Below the pieces are notes generated by a model. The model did no database searches and was not told the origin of the DNA. It worked only from the letters and a program-made list of their open reading frames with translations. 64,000 nt of DNA from assembly GCF_051487185.1 (NCBI RefSeq), contig NZ_JAHVDK010000001.1, positions 124,001 to 188,000 of the forward strand, written 5' to 3'. The first letter of the stretch is position 1. The number at the start of each line of letters is the position of its first letter. Shown here in pieces: positions 8,321-17,196 of this stretch. Source of the DNA: Inquilinus limosus_F. Its GTDB lineage: Bacteria; Pseudomonadota; Alphaproteobacteria; DSM-16000; Inquilinaceae. A program made the translations under genes and the position numbers.

Positions 8321-8409
8321 TCGTCATTGCGAGCGCAGCGAAGCAATCCAGGGGCAGCACGCACCGGCCCCTGGATTGCTTCGTCGGCTTCGCCTCCTCG
8401 CAATGACGA
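8321..8409. repeat. Palindromic intergenic repeat, family 1, copy A
   Basis: About 88 bases with arms CGTCATTGCGAG and CTCGCAATGACG and an inner pair AAGCAATCCAGGGGC/GCCCCTGGATTGCTT, giving a long hairpin. It lies between the DUF1127 gene and the convergent LVIVD-repeat gene. Related copies are at 10472, 36142 and 54409. It resembles the widespread REP-like elements of alphaproteobacteria. Confidence 0.85.
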
Positions 8410-8438
8410 CGAGGGATGCGCTCTGTGAAAAGGTCTCG

Positions 8439-10406
8439 CTAGAGCCTGAGAATGTGCAGGCCTCCCGTCCCTGTGAACACGAACAGGCGGCGGCCCGGCA
8501 TCACCCGCAGCCGGCGGGCCTCGGCCGGAAGGTGATATCGGTTCAGCAGGGTCGGCTGGCGCGGGTTGCGGACATCGATCTCCTCGACATCACCGTCTGC
8601 CGCGACGAACACCGTCCCGGAGCCGAGTGCGATCGCCGGACCACCCTGGCCGGCCGCGTAGAACCCGACGCGGACCGGCCGGCTCGGCTGGCTCACATCC
8701 AGGATGTGGAGGCCGGTTGAGCATCGCAGATGGATGGTCCTGGCGTCGTCGCTGAGGGCCAGGTCGCTCGAGAACGCGCAATCGTCGGTGTAGCGTCCGA
8801 TCTCGTCGATCTGCGAGGGGTTGCTGACATTAAAGATGCGCAGTCCCCCCGGAGGACCGCCTGCGGCGTCCGGCGCGGTGGCCGCAAAGAGCAGCGTTCC
8901 GGCCAACTGCAGCCGCTCGACACGGGTGTCCACCGGAATCGAATCCCGCACGACCGGACGGGCAGGGTTCGACACATCGACGGACGTCACCGAGCCCCCG
9001 TTCGTGGCTGTGCCGAGATAGACATGCCGGCCTTTCCCCGAGATCGCGGAGGAGAATTCGGCGGGTAGGCGCCCCAGTTCGCGCGGGGACGACGGATTGC
9101 TGAGGTCAACGACAATCAGCCCATAGCCCCAGGCTGCCAGATAGGCCCGCCTGCCATCGACCGACATGTCCTCGAAGGCGCGGGCCTGCTTGGCTTTCGG
9201 CAAGTCGGCGTAGAACTTTCCCGTCGGTATGAGATCATCGTCGTTCGCCGAGCTCAGCCCATAGACGTTCTGGAGCAGGATCAGGTTGCGGTCGATGAGG
9301 GCCGCGTCCCTGACATCGGCGCCGCCGATGGTGTCGACGACGCTGGCCAGGCGTGGGGATGCCGTCCTGCCCGTGTCGAAGAGAGCCAGCTGATCGGTGG
9401 TGGTGGCCACCCATCCCCATTGGCCCTGCACGGTGGTCGTTTCCGCGGCGAAGGCATTGTCGAAGTCGGCGCGGCCGACCCGGCGGATCGGCAGGCGCAG
9501 GCTCCAGGCGCTGACGCCGGAAGCCCCGAAGCCGTAGGCCTTGTCGCCGGCGATGAAGCCGTTGAAGAGAGCTTCCCCCGGCGCCGCGCTCCCCCACAGC
9601 AGCGGCGGGCCTCCCCACGGCGGCAGGTAATACAGATTGACACTCAACCCAAATCCTACCGCGAGCGGCCAGGAGAACTGGAGGCGGAAATTATCGAACC
9701 CGTCCAGATTTTCACTGGCCACCTTCTTGGGAAAATTCTTTCGGCTGTTGTCGAAAACCTGCAGCAGGGTGTCGCCCAGGAACGTCCGGCCAGCCGTGAA
9801 GATGCGGTTGCCGGCCATGCCGACCACATCGGCGGGGCCGCCCTCGACCACTCTGATGGCTTTGGGGTAGAGCGGATCGGCCAGGGAGTGGACGATAAGG
9901 CCTCTTTCGCTGTCGAACGCATAGAGAAAATCCCCATCGATCGAGATCGCCGTGATGGTCTCGGGCGATGCGCTTTTCCGAAGGGTGCCGCCGTCGACCA
10001 GCCTTGGTCGCCCCGGATCGAGGAGGGAATAGATGGCCAGGCCGGAGGTGCCGTCTTGTCGTCGCCAGCTCGCGTAGAGATATCGGCCGCGGGACGCGAT
10101 CGCGGTGATGACGCCGGCGAGCGGCTGCCGGCGCGTGTCGCCGGCCAGCCGGGGCGCCTCCGGATTCCGGTAGTCCCATGCCGTTATGGTGGATCCGGCC
10201 GGAAGATAGACGAAGTCGCCTCGCTTGAGAGGGATGCCGATCTGGCCGCCATAGGCCGTTTGATTGGCCCGTGTCGCCAGATCCTGCGAGTGGGCCAGGC
10301 TCGCTCCGGATATCGCGAGGGCTAGCGCCAGCGCCATCTGCTTTGAATATCGAAGTGTCTTCTGCCGCACACGCTCCGATAAACTTATCGTTTCATATTC
10401 CCCCAC
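8439..10406 (-). CDS. Secreted LVIVD-repeat (beta-propeller-like) protein
   Basis: A 655-residue exported protein made of LVIVD-type repeats. Units seen include GLIVVDLSNPSSPRELGRL, LRIFNVSNPSQIDEIGRY, LHILDVSQPSRPVRVGFY and EEIDVRNPRQPTLLNRY, so it probably folds as one or two beta-propellers, presumably in the periplasm or at the cell surface. The start is taken as GTG at 10406 because AAGGAG lies six bases before it and a signal peptide (MALALALAISGASLAHS, preceded by basic residues) follows. The frame stays open upstream, but that stretch encodes a dispersed repeat and cannot be the real N-terminus. It stands alone and its function is unknown. Confidence 0.85.
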   Translation of the reverse strand: MGEYETISLSERVRQKTLRYSKQMALALALAISGASLAHSQDLATRANQTAYGGQIGIPLKRGDFVYLPAGSTITAWDYRNPEAPRLAGDTRRQPLAGVITAIASRGRYLYASWRRQDGTSGLAIYSLLDPGRPRLVDGGTLRKSASPETITAISIDGDFLYAFDSERGLIVHSLADPLYPKAIRVVEGGPADVVGMAGNRIFTAGRTFLGDTLLQVFDNSRKNFPKKVASENLDGFDNFRLQFSWPLAVGFGLSVNLYYLPPWGGPPLLWGSAAPGEALFNGFIAGDKAYGFGASGVSAWSLRLPIRRVGRADFDNAFAAETTTVQGQWGWVATTTDQLALFDTGRTASPRLASVVDTIGGADVRDAALIDRNLILLQNVYGLSSANDDDLIPTGKFYADLPKAKQARAFEDMSVDGRRAYLAAWGYGLIVVDLSNPSSPRELGRLPAEFSSAISGKGRHVYLGTATNGGSVTSVDVSNPARPVVRDSIPVDTRVERLQLAGTLLFAATAPDAAGGPPGGLRIFNVSNPSQIDEIGRYTDDCAFSSDLALSDDARTIHLRCSTGLHILDVSQPSRPVRVGFYAAGQGGPAIALGSGTVFVAADGDVEEIDVRNPRQPTLLNRYHLPAEARRLRVMPGRRLFVFTGTGGLHILRL

Positions 10407-10471
10407 GATCGGCTCCTTGTTGACTGGGTTCGTTTTGGCAGGTGCCAACATTCGGTGTTGAGGCCATTGAA

Positions 10472-10563
10472 CCGTCATGGCGAGCCCCGAAGGGGCGTGG
10501 CCATCCAGGGCGGCTCGCACCGGCCCCTGGATGGCCACCCCGCTCCGCTCCTCGCCGTGACGG
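10472..10563. repeat. Palindromic intergenic repeat, family 1, copy B
   Basis: Arms CCGTCATGGCGAG and CTCGCCGTGACGG, with the inner pair GGCCATCCAGGG/CCCTGGATGGCC. It is closest to copies C and D in its GAGCCCCGAAGGGGC segment. It lies just upstream of the LVIVD-repeat gene and extends that gene's frame artificially. Confidence 0.85.
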
Positions 10564-10746
10564 GGAAGGGGGGCGAAGAGCCGATGCCAGTGCCGGGATG
10601 GACGAGCGTTCTCAACGGGATGCGGGCGAACTCACGAAGGACATGCTGCACGATCGACGTAGGCATGGATGCACGTTCGCCTCCCGTGGACTATTCGATC
10701 TCGGAAACACCGAAATCTATGGATCTGGCGGCGAAATGCCGATCCA

Positions 10747-10760
10747 CAGATTCGAATCTG
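10747..10760. promoter_or_regulatory. 14-base perfect palindrome in A+T-rich intergenic DNA
   Basis: CAGATTCGAATCTG is self-complementary without a spacer. It may be a regulator site for either flanking gene. Its centre resembles a tRNA T-loop, but no tRNA can be folded around it. Confidence 0.25.
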
Positions 10761-10996
10761 GATTTCACCATTACAAATGAAACGAAATTTGACAAGCGGA
10801 TTTGACGGAACAGAAAGCGGTAGATGGAGATCTATTCAATATTGCTCAAAATTAGATTCTTTTATCGTCAATCATGGCTCTTGTTTTGGTTTGTTCGGCA
10901 GCCTGCCGTGGGGCGAGGGCCCGCCATGACGATCGATGCGTCTCATGGATGATCTCGCCGCATGGCGCCGGTCGGATCGGATGCTAAGCTGATCCC

Positions 10997-11653
10997 ATGA
11001 CCGAAGGGATCGTCGCTCATACCGAGACCCTGGCCGAGGAGATCGCCAACGCGGTCACCCACGGCGTCGGCGCCGTCTTCGCCCTGGCCGGGCTGGTGGT
11101 GCTCCTGGTTCTCGCCAGCCTCAATGGCGGTGCGCTCGAGATCGTCAGCCTGGCGATCTACGGCGCGACGCTGGTCCTGACCTATGTGTCGTCAACCCTG
11201 CTGCATGCGGCGCGCACGGCCCGGTTCAAGCATATCTGCAACCTGCTCGACCATGCCTCGATCTACCTGCTGATCGCCGGCACCTATACGCCGTTCCTGC
11301 TGCTCGGCCTGCGCGGCACCTGGGGCTGGGCCCTCTTCGCGGTGATCTGGGCCCTGGCCGTCACCGGCGTGGCGCTGCGCCTGACCTGGCGCCGCTACGG
11401 CCGGCATGTCGCGCTGCCGCTCTATCTCGGCATGGGCTGGCTGATCTTGGTCGCCATCGGCCCGGTCTGGTCGTCGCTCGGCGGCGCCGCGGTCGGCTGG
11501 ATCGTGGCCGGCGGCCTCGCCTACACCGCCGGCGTCGCGTTCTATGTCTGGGAAAGGCTGCCCTTCAACCATATGGTCTGGCACCTGTTCACGCTGGCCG
11601 GCAGCGCCCTGCACTTCGCCGGCGTCATGATCTACGTGGTGCCGCGCGGCTGA
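10997..11653 (+). CDS. Hemolysin III-type membrane protein (PAQR family)
   Basis: A 218-residue integral membrane protein with seven predicted membrane segments and the conserved PAQR/HlyIII residues: EEIANAVTHGVGA at the N-terminus, SSTLLHAARTARFKHICNLL followed by DHASIYLLIAGTYTPF in the middle, and HLFTLAGSALHF near the C-terminus. The three histidine positions are those proposed to hold a metal in the family. Bacterial members are called hemolysin III or YqfA, but their physiological role is poorly defined. The gene stands alone; the next gene follows after 67 bases. Confidence 0.92.
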   Translation: MTEGIVAHTETLAEEIANAVTHGVGAVFALAGLVVLLVLASLNGGALEIVSLAIYGATLVLTYVSSTLLHAARTARFKHICNLLDHASIYLLIAGTYTPFLLLGLRGTWGWALFAVIWALAVTGVALRLTWRRYGRHVALPLYLGMGWLILVAIGPVWSSLGGAAVGWIVAGGLAYTAGVAFYVWERLPFNHMVWHLFTLAGSALHFAGVMIYVVPRG

Positions 11654-11720
11654 CGCGGGGCTGGCACCGAATCGCCGCCACCGCCATTCTGTCCCCGAGA
11701 CCACGAAGGCGGGGGAGCAG

Positions 11721-12785
11721 GTGAGCGAACGGCCGGACGACACTTTCCAGGAGGACCTCGCCGCCGATCCGCCGCCGCCCCGGCGCGGCTGGGGGGCGCG
11801 GCTGCGCGGCCTGTTCCGGCGCGGCGCGCCCGCCGAAGCCGTGCCGCCACCCCCGGCCGGCGCCCGGCGCTGGTCCCGCGCCCTGGCCTGGGGCATCGGC
11901 GGGCTCCTGCTGCTGTTCGTGCTCTATATGGCGGTCGGCGCCTTCATCGTGCACGCGATCGACGACGACCCGGACTTCGCCGTGGCCGCGCCGGTCGCCA
12001 ACGGCAGCCGGGCGGTGGACGTCGCCGTCGCCCTGATCGAGCGTGAGACCGGCGGCACCCATCGCTGGACCGCCAACGACCCGTTCTTTCTGCCCGGCTG
12101 GCTGCTGGACAACATGCCGAACTACCAGCAGGGCATCATTTACGCCCTGTCGCGCTTCACCGCGGAGATGGGCGACCAGCTCGGCCGCTCGCGCGGCTCG
12201 TCCCAGATGGACCCGGATCTCGACCGCGCCACCGGCCTCTTGCGCTATCCCGGCACGATCTGGCTGTTCGACCTCAGCACCTCCTGGGCGCCGACCGCGT
12301 CGTCGGAATCGCAGTACCGCGCCGCCGCCCAGGCGCTGCGCCGGTACAACGAGCGGGTCGCCACCGGCACCGCGCCCTTCGAGCGGCGGGCCGACAACCT
12401 GCTGCAGACGATCGACCGCTTCGCCGCCGATCTCGGGTCGCAATCCTCGGTGATCGCCGACCATATCGAGGCCAGCCGCGGCTGGCTGATCGACACCCAG
12501 GCCGACGACATCTTCTACGCCACCAAGGGCCGGCTCTATGCCTATTTCCTGGTGCTGCGGGCGCTGGGCCAGGATTTCCAGGGGGTGATCTCCCAGTCCG
12601 GCGCGACCAGGATCTGGAACGAGATGGTCGACAACCTGCGCGAGGCGGCGGAGCTGCGGCCGCTGGCGGTGATGAACGGCCGCCCCGACGCCATGTTCCA
12701 GCCGAACCACCTGGCGGTGCAGGGCTTCTTCCTGCTGCGCGCCCGCACCCAGATGCGCGAGCTGTCGAACGTTCTGCGGAACTGA
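11721..12785 (+). CDS. DUF2333 family membrane-anchored protein
   Basis: A 354-residue protein with a proline- and arginine-rich cytoplasmic N-terminus, one membrane segment (ALAWGIGGLLLLFVLYMAVGA, residues about 54-74) and a large periplasmic part. WTANDPFFLPGWLLDNMPNY and the C-terminal DAMFQPNHLAVQGFFLLRART match the DUF2333 family as I remember it. The start is GTG, preceded by GGGGGAG. Function unknown. Confidence 0.82.
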   Translation: MSERPDDTFQEDLAADPPPPRRGWGARLRGLFRRGAPAEAVPPPPAGARRWSRALAWGIGGLLLLFVLYMAVGAFIVHAIDDDPDFAVAAPVANGSRAVDVAVALIERETGGTHRWTANDPFFLPGWLLDNMPNYQQGIIYALSRFTAEMGDQLGRSRGSSQMDPDLDRATGLLRYPGTIWLFDLSTSWAPTASSESQYRAAAQALRRYNERVATGTAPFERRADNLLQTIDRFAADLGSQSSVIADHIEASRGWLIDTQADDIFYATKGRLYAYFLVLRALGQDFQGVISQSGATRIWNEMVDNLREAAELRPLAVMNGRPDAMFQPNHLAVQGFFLLRARTQMRELSNVLRN

Positions 12786-12788
12786 GCG

Positions 12789-13682
12789 TCAGGCCCGGAG
12801 GCCAAAGGGCCCCAGCGCCGCGGCATGGCGCGCCACCAGGTCGAGCCCGAAATCGGTCGGGCGCAGGGCCGGCGCCCGATCATGCACGGCGAGGCCGAGC
12901 CGGGCGGCGACGAGGCGCTTGCCGTAGCAGATCAGCGTCTCGATCGACTGCATGACGAAGACGATCGACGGCGCGACCCGGGCATAGGCTGCGGCGGCGC
13001 CCGCCTCGTCCCCGGCCTCGTGCAGCCGCTGCACCGCCACCGCATGATCGACCGCGTCCGGCGCCAGGAGGAAGCCGCTGCAGCCGGCCCGCAGGCTGTC
13101 GATCATCTCCAGCCCGCCGCGGCCGTTGAACACCCGTAGCTTTCCCTCGGTCGCGGCGATCAGCCGTTCGACCTCGACCGCCGAACCTTCCGCCTTGATC
13201 AGGGTCATGTTGGCGTGGCGCCGCATCAGCCGGGCGATGTCGTCGGCGGCCAGGCCCCGGCCGAGATATTGCGGCGCGTTCTGGATCGCCACCGGCAGCG
13301 CCGTCGCGTCCATCACCCGGCCGAAGAAGTCGAGATACTCGCCGCCGCCGTAGCTGCCGGCCGCGGGCGGCTGCAGGATCAGCCAGTCGGCCCCGGCCGC
13401 CTCCGCCGCGCGGATCATGGCGACCTGCTCCGCCACCGACGGGCCGAAGATGGTGAAGCCGACCGGCACCCGGCCGCCGACATCCTCCGCCACCCATTCC
13501 ATCACCGTCCGGCGTTCCTCGATGCTCAGCTTCGCCACCTCGGTGGCGAGACCGAGCGCGGCGACGCCGGCAACCCCGGCCTCCAGGCAGGCTTCCGTCT
13601 GCCGGCGCATGGCGGCGCGGTCGAGCCGCTCCTCCGCGTCGAAGAAGGCGTAGAGGATGGCGTGGATGCCGGATGCGGTCAT
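12789..13682 (-). CDS. DapA-superfamily aldolase/lyase, not a true DapA
   Basis: A 297-residue TIM-barrel enzyme of the dihydrodipicolinate synthase/N-acetylneuraminate lyase superfamily. The Schiff-base lysine is K163 (LIKAEGSA). The triad residues of real DapA are missing: GTTGES is replaced by GLATEV at 44-49, and the YN tyrosine is replaced by glutamine in AIQNAPQYLG (Q134). It therefore probably acts on another 2-keto-acid-derived substrate and not in lysine synthesis. Convergent with DUF2333 (three bases between stops) and without pathway neighbours, so the substrate cannot be guessed. Confidence 0.85.
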   Translation of the reverse strand: MTASGIHAILYAFFDAEERLDRAAMRRQTEACLEAGVAGVAALGLATEVAKLSIEERRTVMEWVAEDVGGRVPVGFTIFGPSVAEQVAMIRAAEAAGADWLILQPPAAGSYGGGEYLDFFGRVMDATALPVAIQNAPQYLGRGLAADDIARLMRRHANMTLIKAEGSAVEVERLIAATEGKLRVFNGRGGLEMIDSLRAGCSGFLLAPDAVDHAVAVQRLHEAGDEAGAAAAYARVAPSIVFVMQSIETLICYGKRLVAARLGLAVHDRAPALRPTDFGLDLVARHAAALGPFGLRA

Positions 13683-13744
13683 GGCGGACGTCCTCCTCGA
13701 GCCGTCCTGTTCTGGGCCAAGGCGGCGCAGCGTGCAACCCGATC

Positions 13745-14827
13745 TCAGGCCCCGGCAGCCGCCGGCCCCGCTTCCCCCGCCTGCTCGCGCAGCCTTTCGG
13801 CCAGATCGGCGAGATTGTCGCGGATTTGGGCGAAGGTGAAGGCGATGGCGAAGGCCTGGCCGAATTCACGCCCGTCCAGCCCTTCGCCGCCGGTCCCCCG
13901 CAGGGCGTCGACGCTGCTCTGCAGCGCCGCGACGGCCTGGTCGAGCGCGGTGCCGTCGCCCGGCGCCGCCCTGGCCTCAAGCGCCGCGGCCAGGGTCGTC
14001 ATCCGCTTCTTCGCCGCCGTCACCGCCTGGTCGAGCGTCGCCCCCAGTGCGGCCTGGAGCGGTGCCGAGAGTGGGGTCTGGGCGGCGCGGACCAGAATGA
14101 TCTCGCTGTGCCAGAGGCGGCGGATCGTGCGGATGATCGGCGCGGGGTCGAGATGGTCGGGGATCGCGCCGGGCCGTTCCCGCCGCGCCTCGTCGATCTG
14201 GCCGTCGCCCTTGCGCAGCAGCTTCCGGATACGCTGGTTGAGCGCGGTCGGATCTTCCCCCGAACCAGCCAGCCGCCCGGCGATCAAGGTCAGCAGAGCG
14301 GCGCATTGGCCGAGGAGCTCGGCGCCTGTGCCGCGCAGATGATCGCCGGCCCGGGCCGGCAGGATCAGGAGGGCGGCGAGCACCCCGACCACGGCGCCCA
14401 GGCCGATCTCGGCCACCCGCTGGAACGCGGCCCCGAGCGGATCAGCATGGCTCGGGTCGGACAGCATGACGATCGCCGCCGTGACCGAGCCGAGCCGCAA
14501 GCTGGGCCGGCGGGCGGCGATGTAGACGGTGACCAGCATGACCAGCAGCAGCACCGCCCCGGTGCGCAGCGCCGAGGGGCCGGACAGCACCGCCCCGACC
14601 ACCCCGGCGGCGGCGCCGAGCATGGTGCCGAGCAGCCGGTCGATAGTCGCGCTCAGCGTGGCGCCGAGCGTGGCCTGCATCACGATCACAGCCGTCAGCA
14701 CCGACCAATAGCCCTTCGGCAGCCCGAAGGCCTCGGCCAGGGCATAGGCGGCGACGGCGGCGATGGCGCCGCGCACCGCCTGGCGCAGATGGATCGGGTC
14801 GAGGCGGGGGCGGGATAGCTGAAGCAT
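13745..14827 (-). CDS. FUSC-type inner-membrane protein (aromatic acid exporter-like)
   Basis: A 360-residue protein with an N-terminal hydrophobic region of about six segments (RQAVRGAIAAVAAYALAEAF, then GYWSVLTAVIVMQATLGATL and LGTMLGAAAGVVGAVLSG, which is the classic FUSC pattern) and a long helical cytoplasmic C-terminus. Relatives include AaeB/YccS-like exporters. The start at 14827 precedes LSRPRLDPIHLRQAVRG, the usual beginning; an upstream in-frame ATG at about 14929 would add a membrane-like segment but overlaps the divergent promoter region. Adjacent to, and divergent from, the siderophore importer. Confidence 0.85.
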   Translation of the reverse strand: MLQLSRPRLDPIHLRQAVRGAIAAVAAYALAEAFGLPKGYWSVLTAVIVMQATLGATLSATIDRLLGTMLGAAAGVVGAVLSGPSALRTGAVLLLVMLVTVYIAARRPSLRLGSVTAAIVMLSDPSHADPLGAAFQRVAEIGLGAVVGVLAALLILPARAGDHLRGTGAELLGQCAALLTLIAGRLAGSGEDPTALNQRIRKLLRKGDGQIDEARRERPGAIPDHLDPAPIIRTIRRLWHSEIILVRAAQTPLSAPLQAALGATLDQAVTAAKKRMTTLAAALEARAAPGDGTALDQAVAALQSSVDALRGTGGEGLDGREFGQAFAIAFTFAQIRDNLADLAERLREQAGEAGPAAAGA

Positions 14828-14890
14828 GGCGACTCCGGCGCGATCCCGAGAAGCATGCCAGAGAGCGGCGATCAGCAGCAGCCATGGTTC

Positions 14891-14913
14891 TGCGAGACTG
14901 AAAAGCACTCGCA
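14891..14913. promoter_or_regulatory. Inverted repeat TGCGAG-N11-CTCGCA between divergent genes
   Basis: A 6-11-6 inverted repeat 51 bases before the start of the siderophore-binding protein gene. It may be a site for an iron-responsive regulator, but it does not match the Fur, RirA or Irr consensus closely. Confidence 0.25.
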
Positions 14914-14963
14914 ATCGCAGTTCCTGCATGGTACCCAACGCCCGTTCGGAAAAGGGGGCGGCG

Positions 14964-16103
14964 ATGGGTTCGATGATGAGGGTCCTGGCGGTGGCGGCGC
15001 TCAGCCTCTGGGCCGGCACGGCGCTGGCGGCGGAGGACAAGATCACGGTCACCGACCTGGCCGGCCGCACGGTCGAGGTGCCGAAGCATGTCGAGCGCGT
15101 CCTTCTCGGCGAGGGGCGGCAGATCTACATCGTCGCCGCGCTCGACCGCGAGAACCCGATCGGCCGCATCGCCGGCTGGAAGGACGAGTTCGAACGCTCC
15201 GACCTCGACACCTACAGGCTCTACCAGGCGAAGTTCCCCGGCATCGACGTGATCCCCGACATCGGCGACCCCGAGGAGGGGACCTTCAACACCGAGCAGG
15301 CGCTGGCGCTGAAGCCGGACGTGCTGTTCCTGCTGCTGGGCCAGAAGCCGGCGGCCGAGGAATCCGGGCTGATCAAAACGCTGGAAGGCGCCGGCATCGC
15401 CACCGTCTTCATCGACTTCCGGGACGAGCCCTTCACCAACACCGAGCCCAGCGTCCGGCTGTTCGGTGAGGTTCTGGGCCGGCAGGACCGGGCCGAGGAG
15501 TTCATCGCCTTCTTCCGCCAGCAGATGGACCTGGTGCAGGACCGGCTGGCCAAGTCCGACGCGCCGAAGCCCAAGGTGATGATCGAGCGCGCCGCCGGCA
15601 CCGGCTGGGGCGCGGAATGCTGCGCCTCCTTCGGCGACAACAATTTCGGCCGCATGGTGCGGATGGCGGGCGGCATCAACATCGCCGCCGACCTGATCCC
15701 CGGCACCTTCGGCGTGCTGAACCCGGAACAGGTGACGGTCGCCAACCCCGATGTGGTCATCGCCACCGGCGCCAACTGGTCGCAGTTCGTGCCCGACGGC
15801 GGCTGGGTCGGCCTCGGCCCCGGCGCCGACCAGGCGGCGGCGAAGCAGCGGCTGGCGGCGCTGGTGCGGCGCCCGGCCTATACCGGCGTCAAGGCGGTGG
15901 CCGGGGGGCGCGTCCACGCCATCTGGCACCAGTTCTACGACAGCCCGTACCAGTTCGTCGGGGTGCAGCAGATCGCCAAATGGCTGCATCCGGATCTCTT
16001 CGCCGACCTCGACCCGGAAGCGACGTTCCGCACCCTGCACGAGCGCTTCCTGCCGATCCCGTACCAGCCGGGCTACTGGGTCTCGCTGAGCCCGGCGGGC
16101 TGA
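14964..16103 (+). CDS. Iron-siderophore/heme-type ABC transporter binding protein
   Basis: A 379-residue periplasmic binding protein of the FecB/BtuF class. The signal peptide (MMRVLAVAALSLWAGTALA) is followed by AEDKITVTDLAGRTVEVPK, the usual first strand of the family. Later marks are IGDPEEGTFNTEQALALKPD and HAIWHQFYDSPYQFVGVQQIAKW. The start was chosen for the signal peptide; an extra 46 in-frame upstream codons overlap the divergent gene. First gene of a binding protein, permease, ATPase operon. No TonB receptor is nearby. The exact ligand (siderophore, heme or cobalamin) cannot be told. Confidence 0.9.
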   Translation: MGSMMRVLAVAALSLWAGTALAAEDKITVTDLAGRTVEVPKHVERVLLGEGRQIYIVAALDRENPIGRIAGWKDEFERSDLDTYRLYQAKFPGIDVIPDIGDPEEGTFNTEQALALKPDVLFLLLGQKPAAEESGLIKTLEGAGIATVFIDFRDEPFTNTEPSVRLFGEVLGRQDRAEEFIAFFRQQMDLVQDRLAKSDAPKPKVMIERAAGTGWGAECCASFGDNNFGRMVRMAGGINIAADLIPGTFGVLNPEQVTVANPDVVIATGANWSQFVPDGGWVGLGPGADQAAAKQRLAALVRRPAYTGVKAVAGGRVHAIWHQFYDSPYQFVGVQQIAKWLHPDLFADLDPEATFRTLHERFLPIPYQPGYWVSLSPAG

Positions 16104-16113
16104 GAGTCATACC

Positions 16114-17196
16114 ATGGCCGATCACGCCGTCGCGATTCCGATCGACACCCATCTGCGGGCCGGCCGTGCCGCCTATCGCGGCCTGGCGCGGCGCAAGCTG
16201 CTGCTGCTGGCGGCCCTGGCCGCGGCGCTGCTGTTCAGCATGGTGCTCGACATCGGCATCGGCCCGGCGCGCTACGGCGTCGGCGAGGTGGTGTCGGCCC
16301 TCATCTCGCCATCGGACGTTCCGGCGACGCTGCGGGTGGTGATCTGGGACATCCGACTGCCGGTGGCGCTGATGGCGGTGGTGGTCGGCGCCGCCCTGGC
16401 CGTGTCCGGCGCGCAGATGCAGACGGTGCTGAACAACCCGCTGGCCGACCCCTTCACCCTCGGCATCTCGGCCGCCGCCAGCTTCGGCGCGGCGCTGGCC
16501 ATCGTCCTCGGCGTCGCCTTGGTGCCGGCGCTGACCGACTTCATGGTGCCGGTCAACGCCTTCCTGATGGCACTGGCCGCCGCGCTGGGCCTGCACGCGC
16601 TGAGCCAGCGGCGCGGCGTGACCATGGAGACGGTGGTGCTGCTGGGCATCGCCATCGTCTTCACCTTCAACGCCCTCTTGTCGCTGCTGCAATACGTGGC
16701 GTCGGAGCAGGCGCTGGCCGCCGTGGTGTTCTGGACCATGGGCAGCCTGGGCAAGGCGACATGGGGCAAGCTCGCGGTCACTGCCGTGGTGCTCGTCGTC
16801 CTGCTGCCGCTGATGGCGCGCCGGGCCTGGCAGCTGACGGCGCTGCGCCTGGGCGAGGACAAGGCCCGCAGCTTCGGCATCGATGTCCGCCGGCTGCGGC
16901 TGGAGACGATCCTGGCTGTCAGCCTGCTGGCGGCGGTGCCGGTCGCCTTCGTCGGCACCATCGGCTTCGTCGGCCTGGTCGGGCCGCATATCGCCCGCAT
17001 GCTGATCGGCGAGGACCAGCGCTTCTTCCTGCCGGCCTCGGCCCTGGCCGGGGCGCTGATGCTGTCCGCCACCTCGATCGTGTCGAAGTCGATCGTGCCG
17101 GGCGTGATCTTCCCGATCGGGGTGATCACGGCGCTGGTCGGCGTGCCCTTCTTCTTCAGCCTGATCCTGACCAGCCGGCGCCGGGCATGGCAATGA
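16114..17196 (+). CDS. FecCD-family ABC transporter permease
   Basis: A 360-residue inner-membrane permease of the iron-siderophore/B12 family with about ten membrane segments. Family marks are RLPVALMAVVVGAALAVSGAQ followed by MQTVLNNPLADPFTLGIS (residues about 80-120) and the C-terminal TIGFVGLVGPHIARMLIG, where VGLVGPHxxR is diagnostic. It starts 10 bases after the binding protein gene and overlaps the ATPase gene. It likely works as a homodimer with the single ATPase encoded next. Confidence 0.95.
   Translation: MADHAVAIPIDTHLRAGRAAYRGLARRKLLLLAALAAALLFSMVLDIGIGPARYGVGEVVSALISPSDVPATLRVVIWDIRLPVALMAVVVGAALAVSGAQMQTVLNNPLADPFTLGISAAASFGAALAIVLGVALVPALTDFMVPVNAFLMALAAALGLHALSQRRGVTMETVVLLGIAIVFTFNALLSLLQYVASEQALAAVVFWTMGSLGKATWGKLAVTAVVLVVLLPLMARRAWQLTALRLGEDKARSFGIDVRRLRLETILAVSLLAAVPVAFVGTIGFVGLVGPHIARMLIGEDQRFFLPASALAGALMLSATSIVSKSIVPGVIFPIGVITALVGVPFFFSLILTSRRRAWQ

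Larger units (their letters stand above)
10407..10996. other. 590-base intergenic region with repeat and A+T-rich stretch
   Basis: Holds a family 1 palindromic repeat (10472-10563) and then, from about 10670 to 10900, sequence much richer in A+T than the surroundings. Short frames here show no recognisable protein and no good ribosome site. A 14-base perfect palindrome, CAGATTCGAATCTG, is at 10747-10760. It separates the divergent LVIVD-repeat and hemolysin III-type genes, so it probably carries promoters for both. Confidence 0.6.

Noticed and set aside
10740..10765. T-loop-like TTCGAATC suggesting a tRNA
   Set aside because: No acceptor stem, anticodon stem or D-arm can be formed around it; it is explained as a palindrome.
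10584..10805. 73-codon plus-strand frame in the A+T-rich island
   Set aside because: No ribosome site, no recognisable features, and its sequence runs through the palindrome; not enough to call a gene.
14826..14963. N-terminal extension of the siderophore-binding protein
   Set aside because: The extension overlaps the divergent gene and would bury the signal peptide; the start at 14964 is better.
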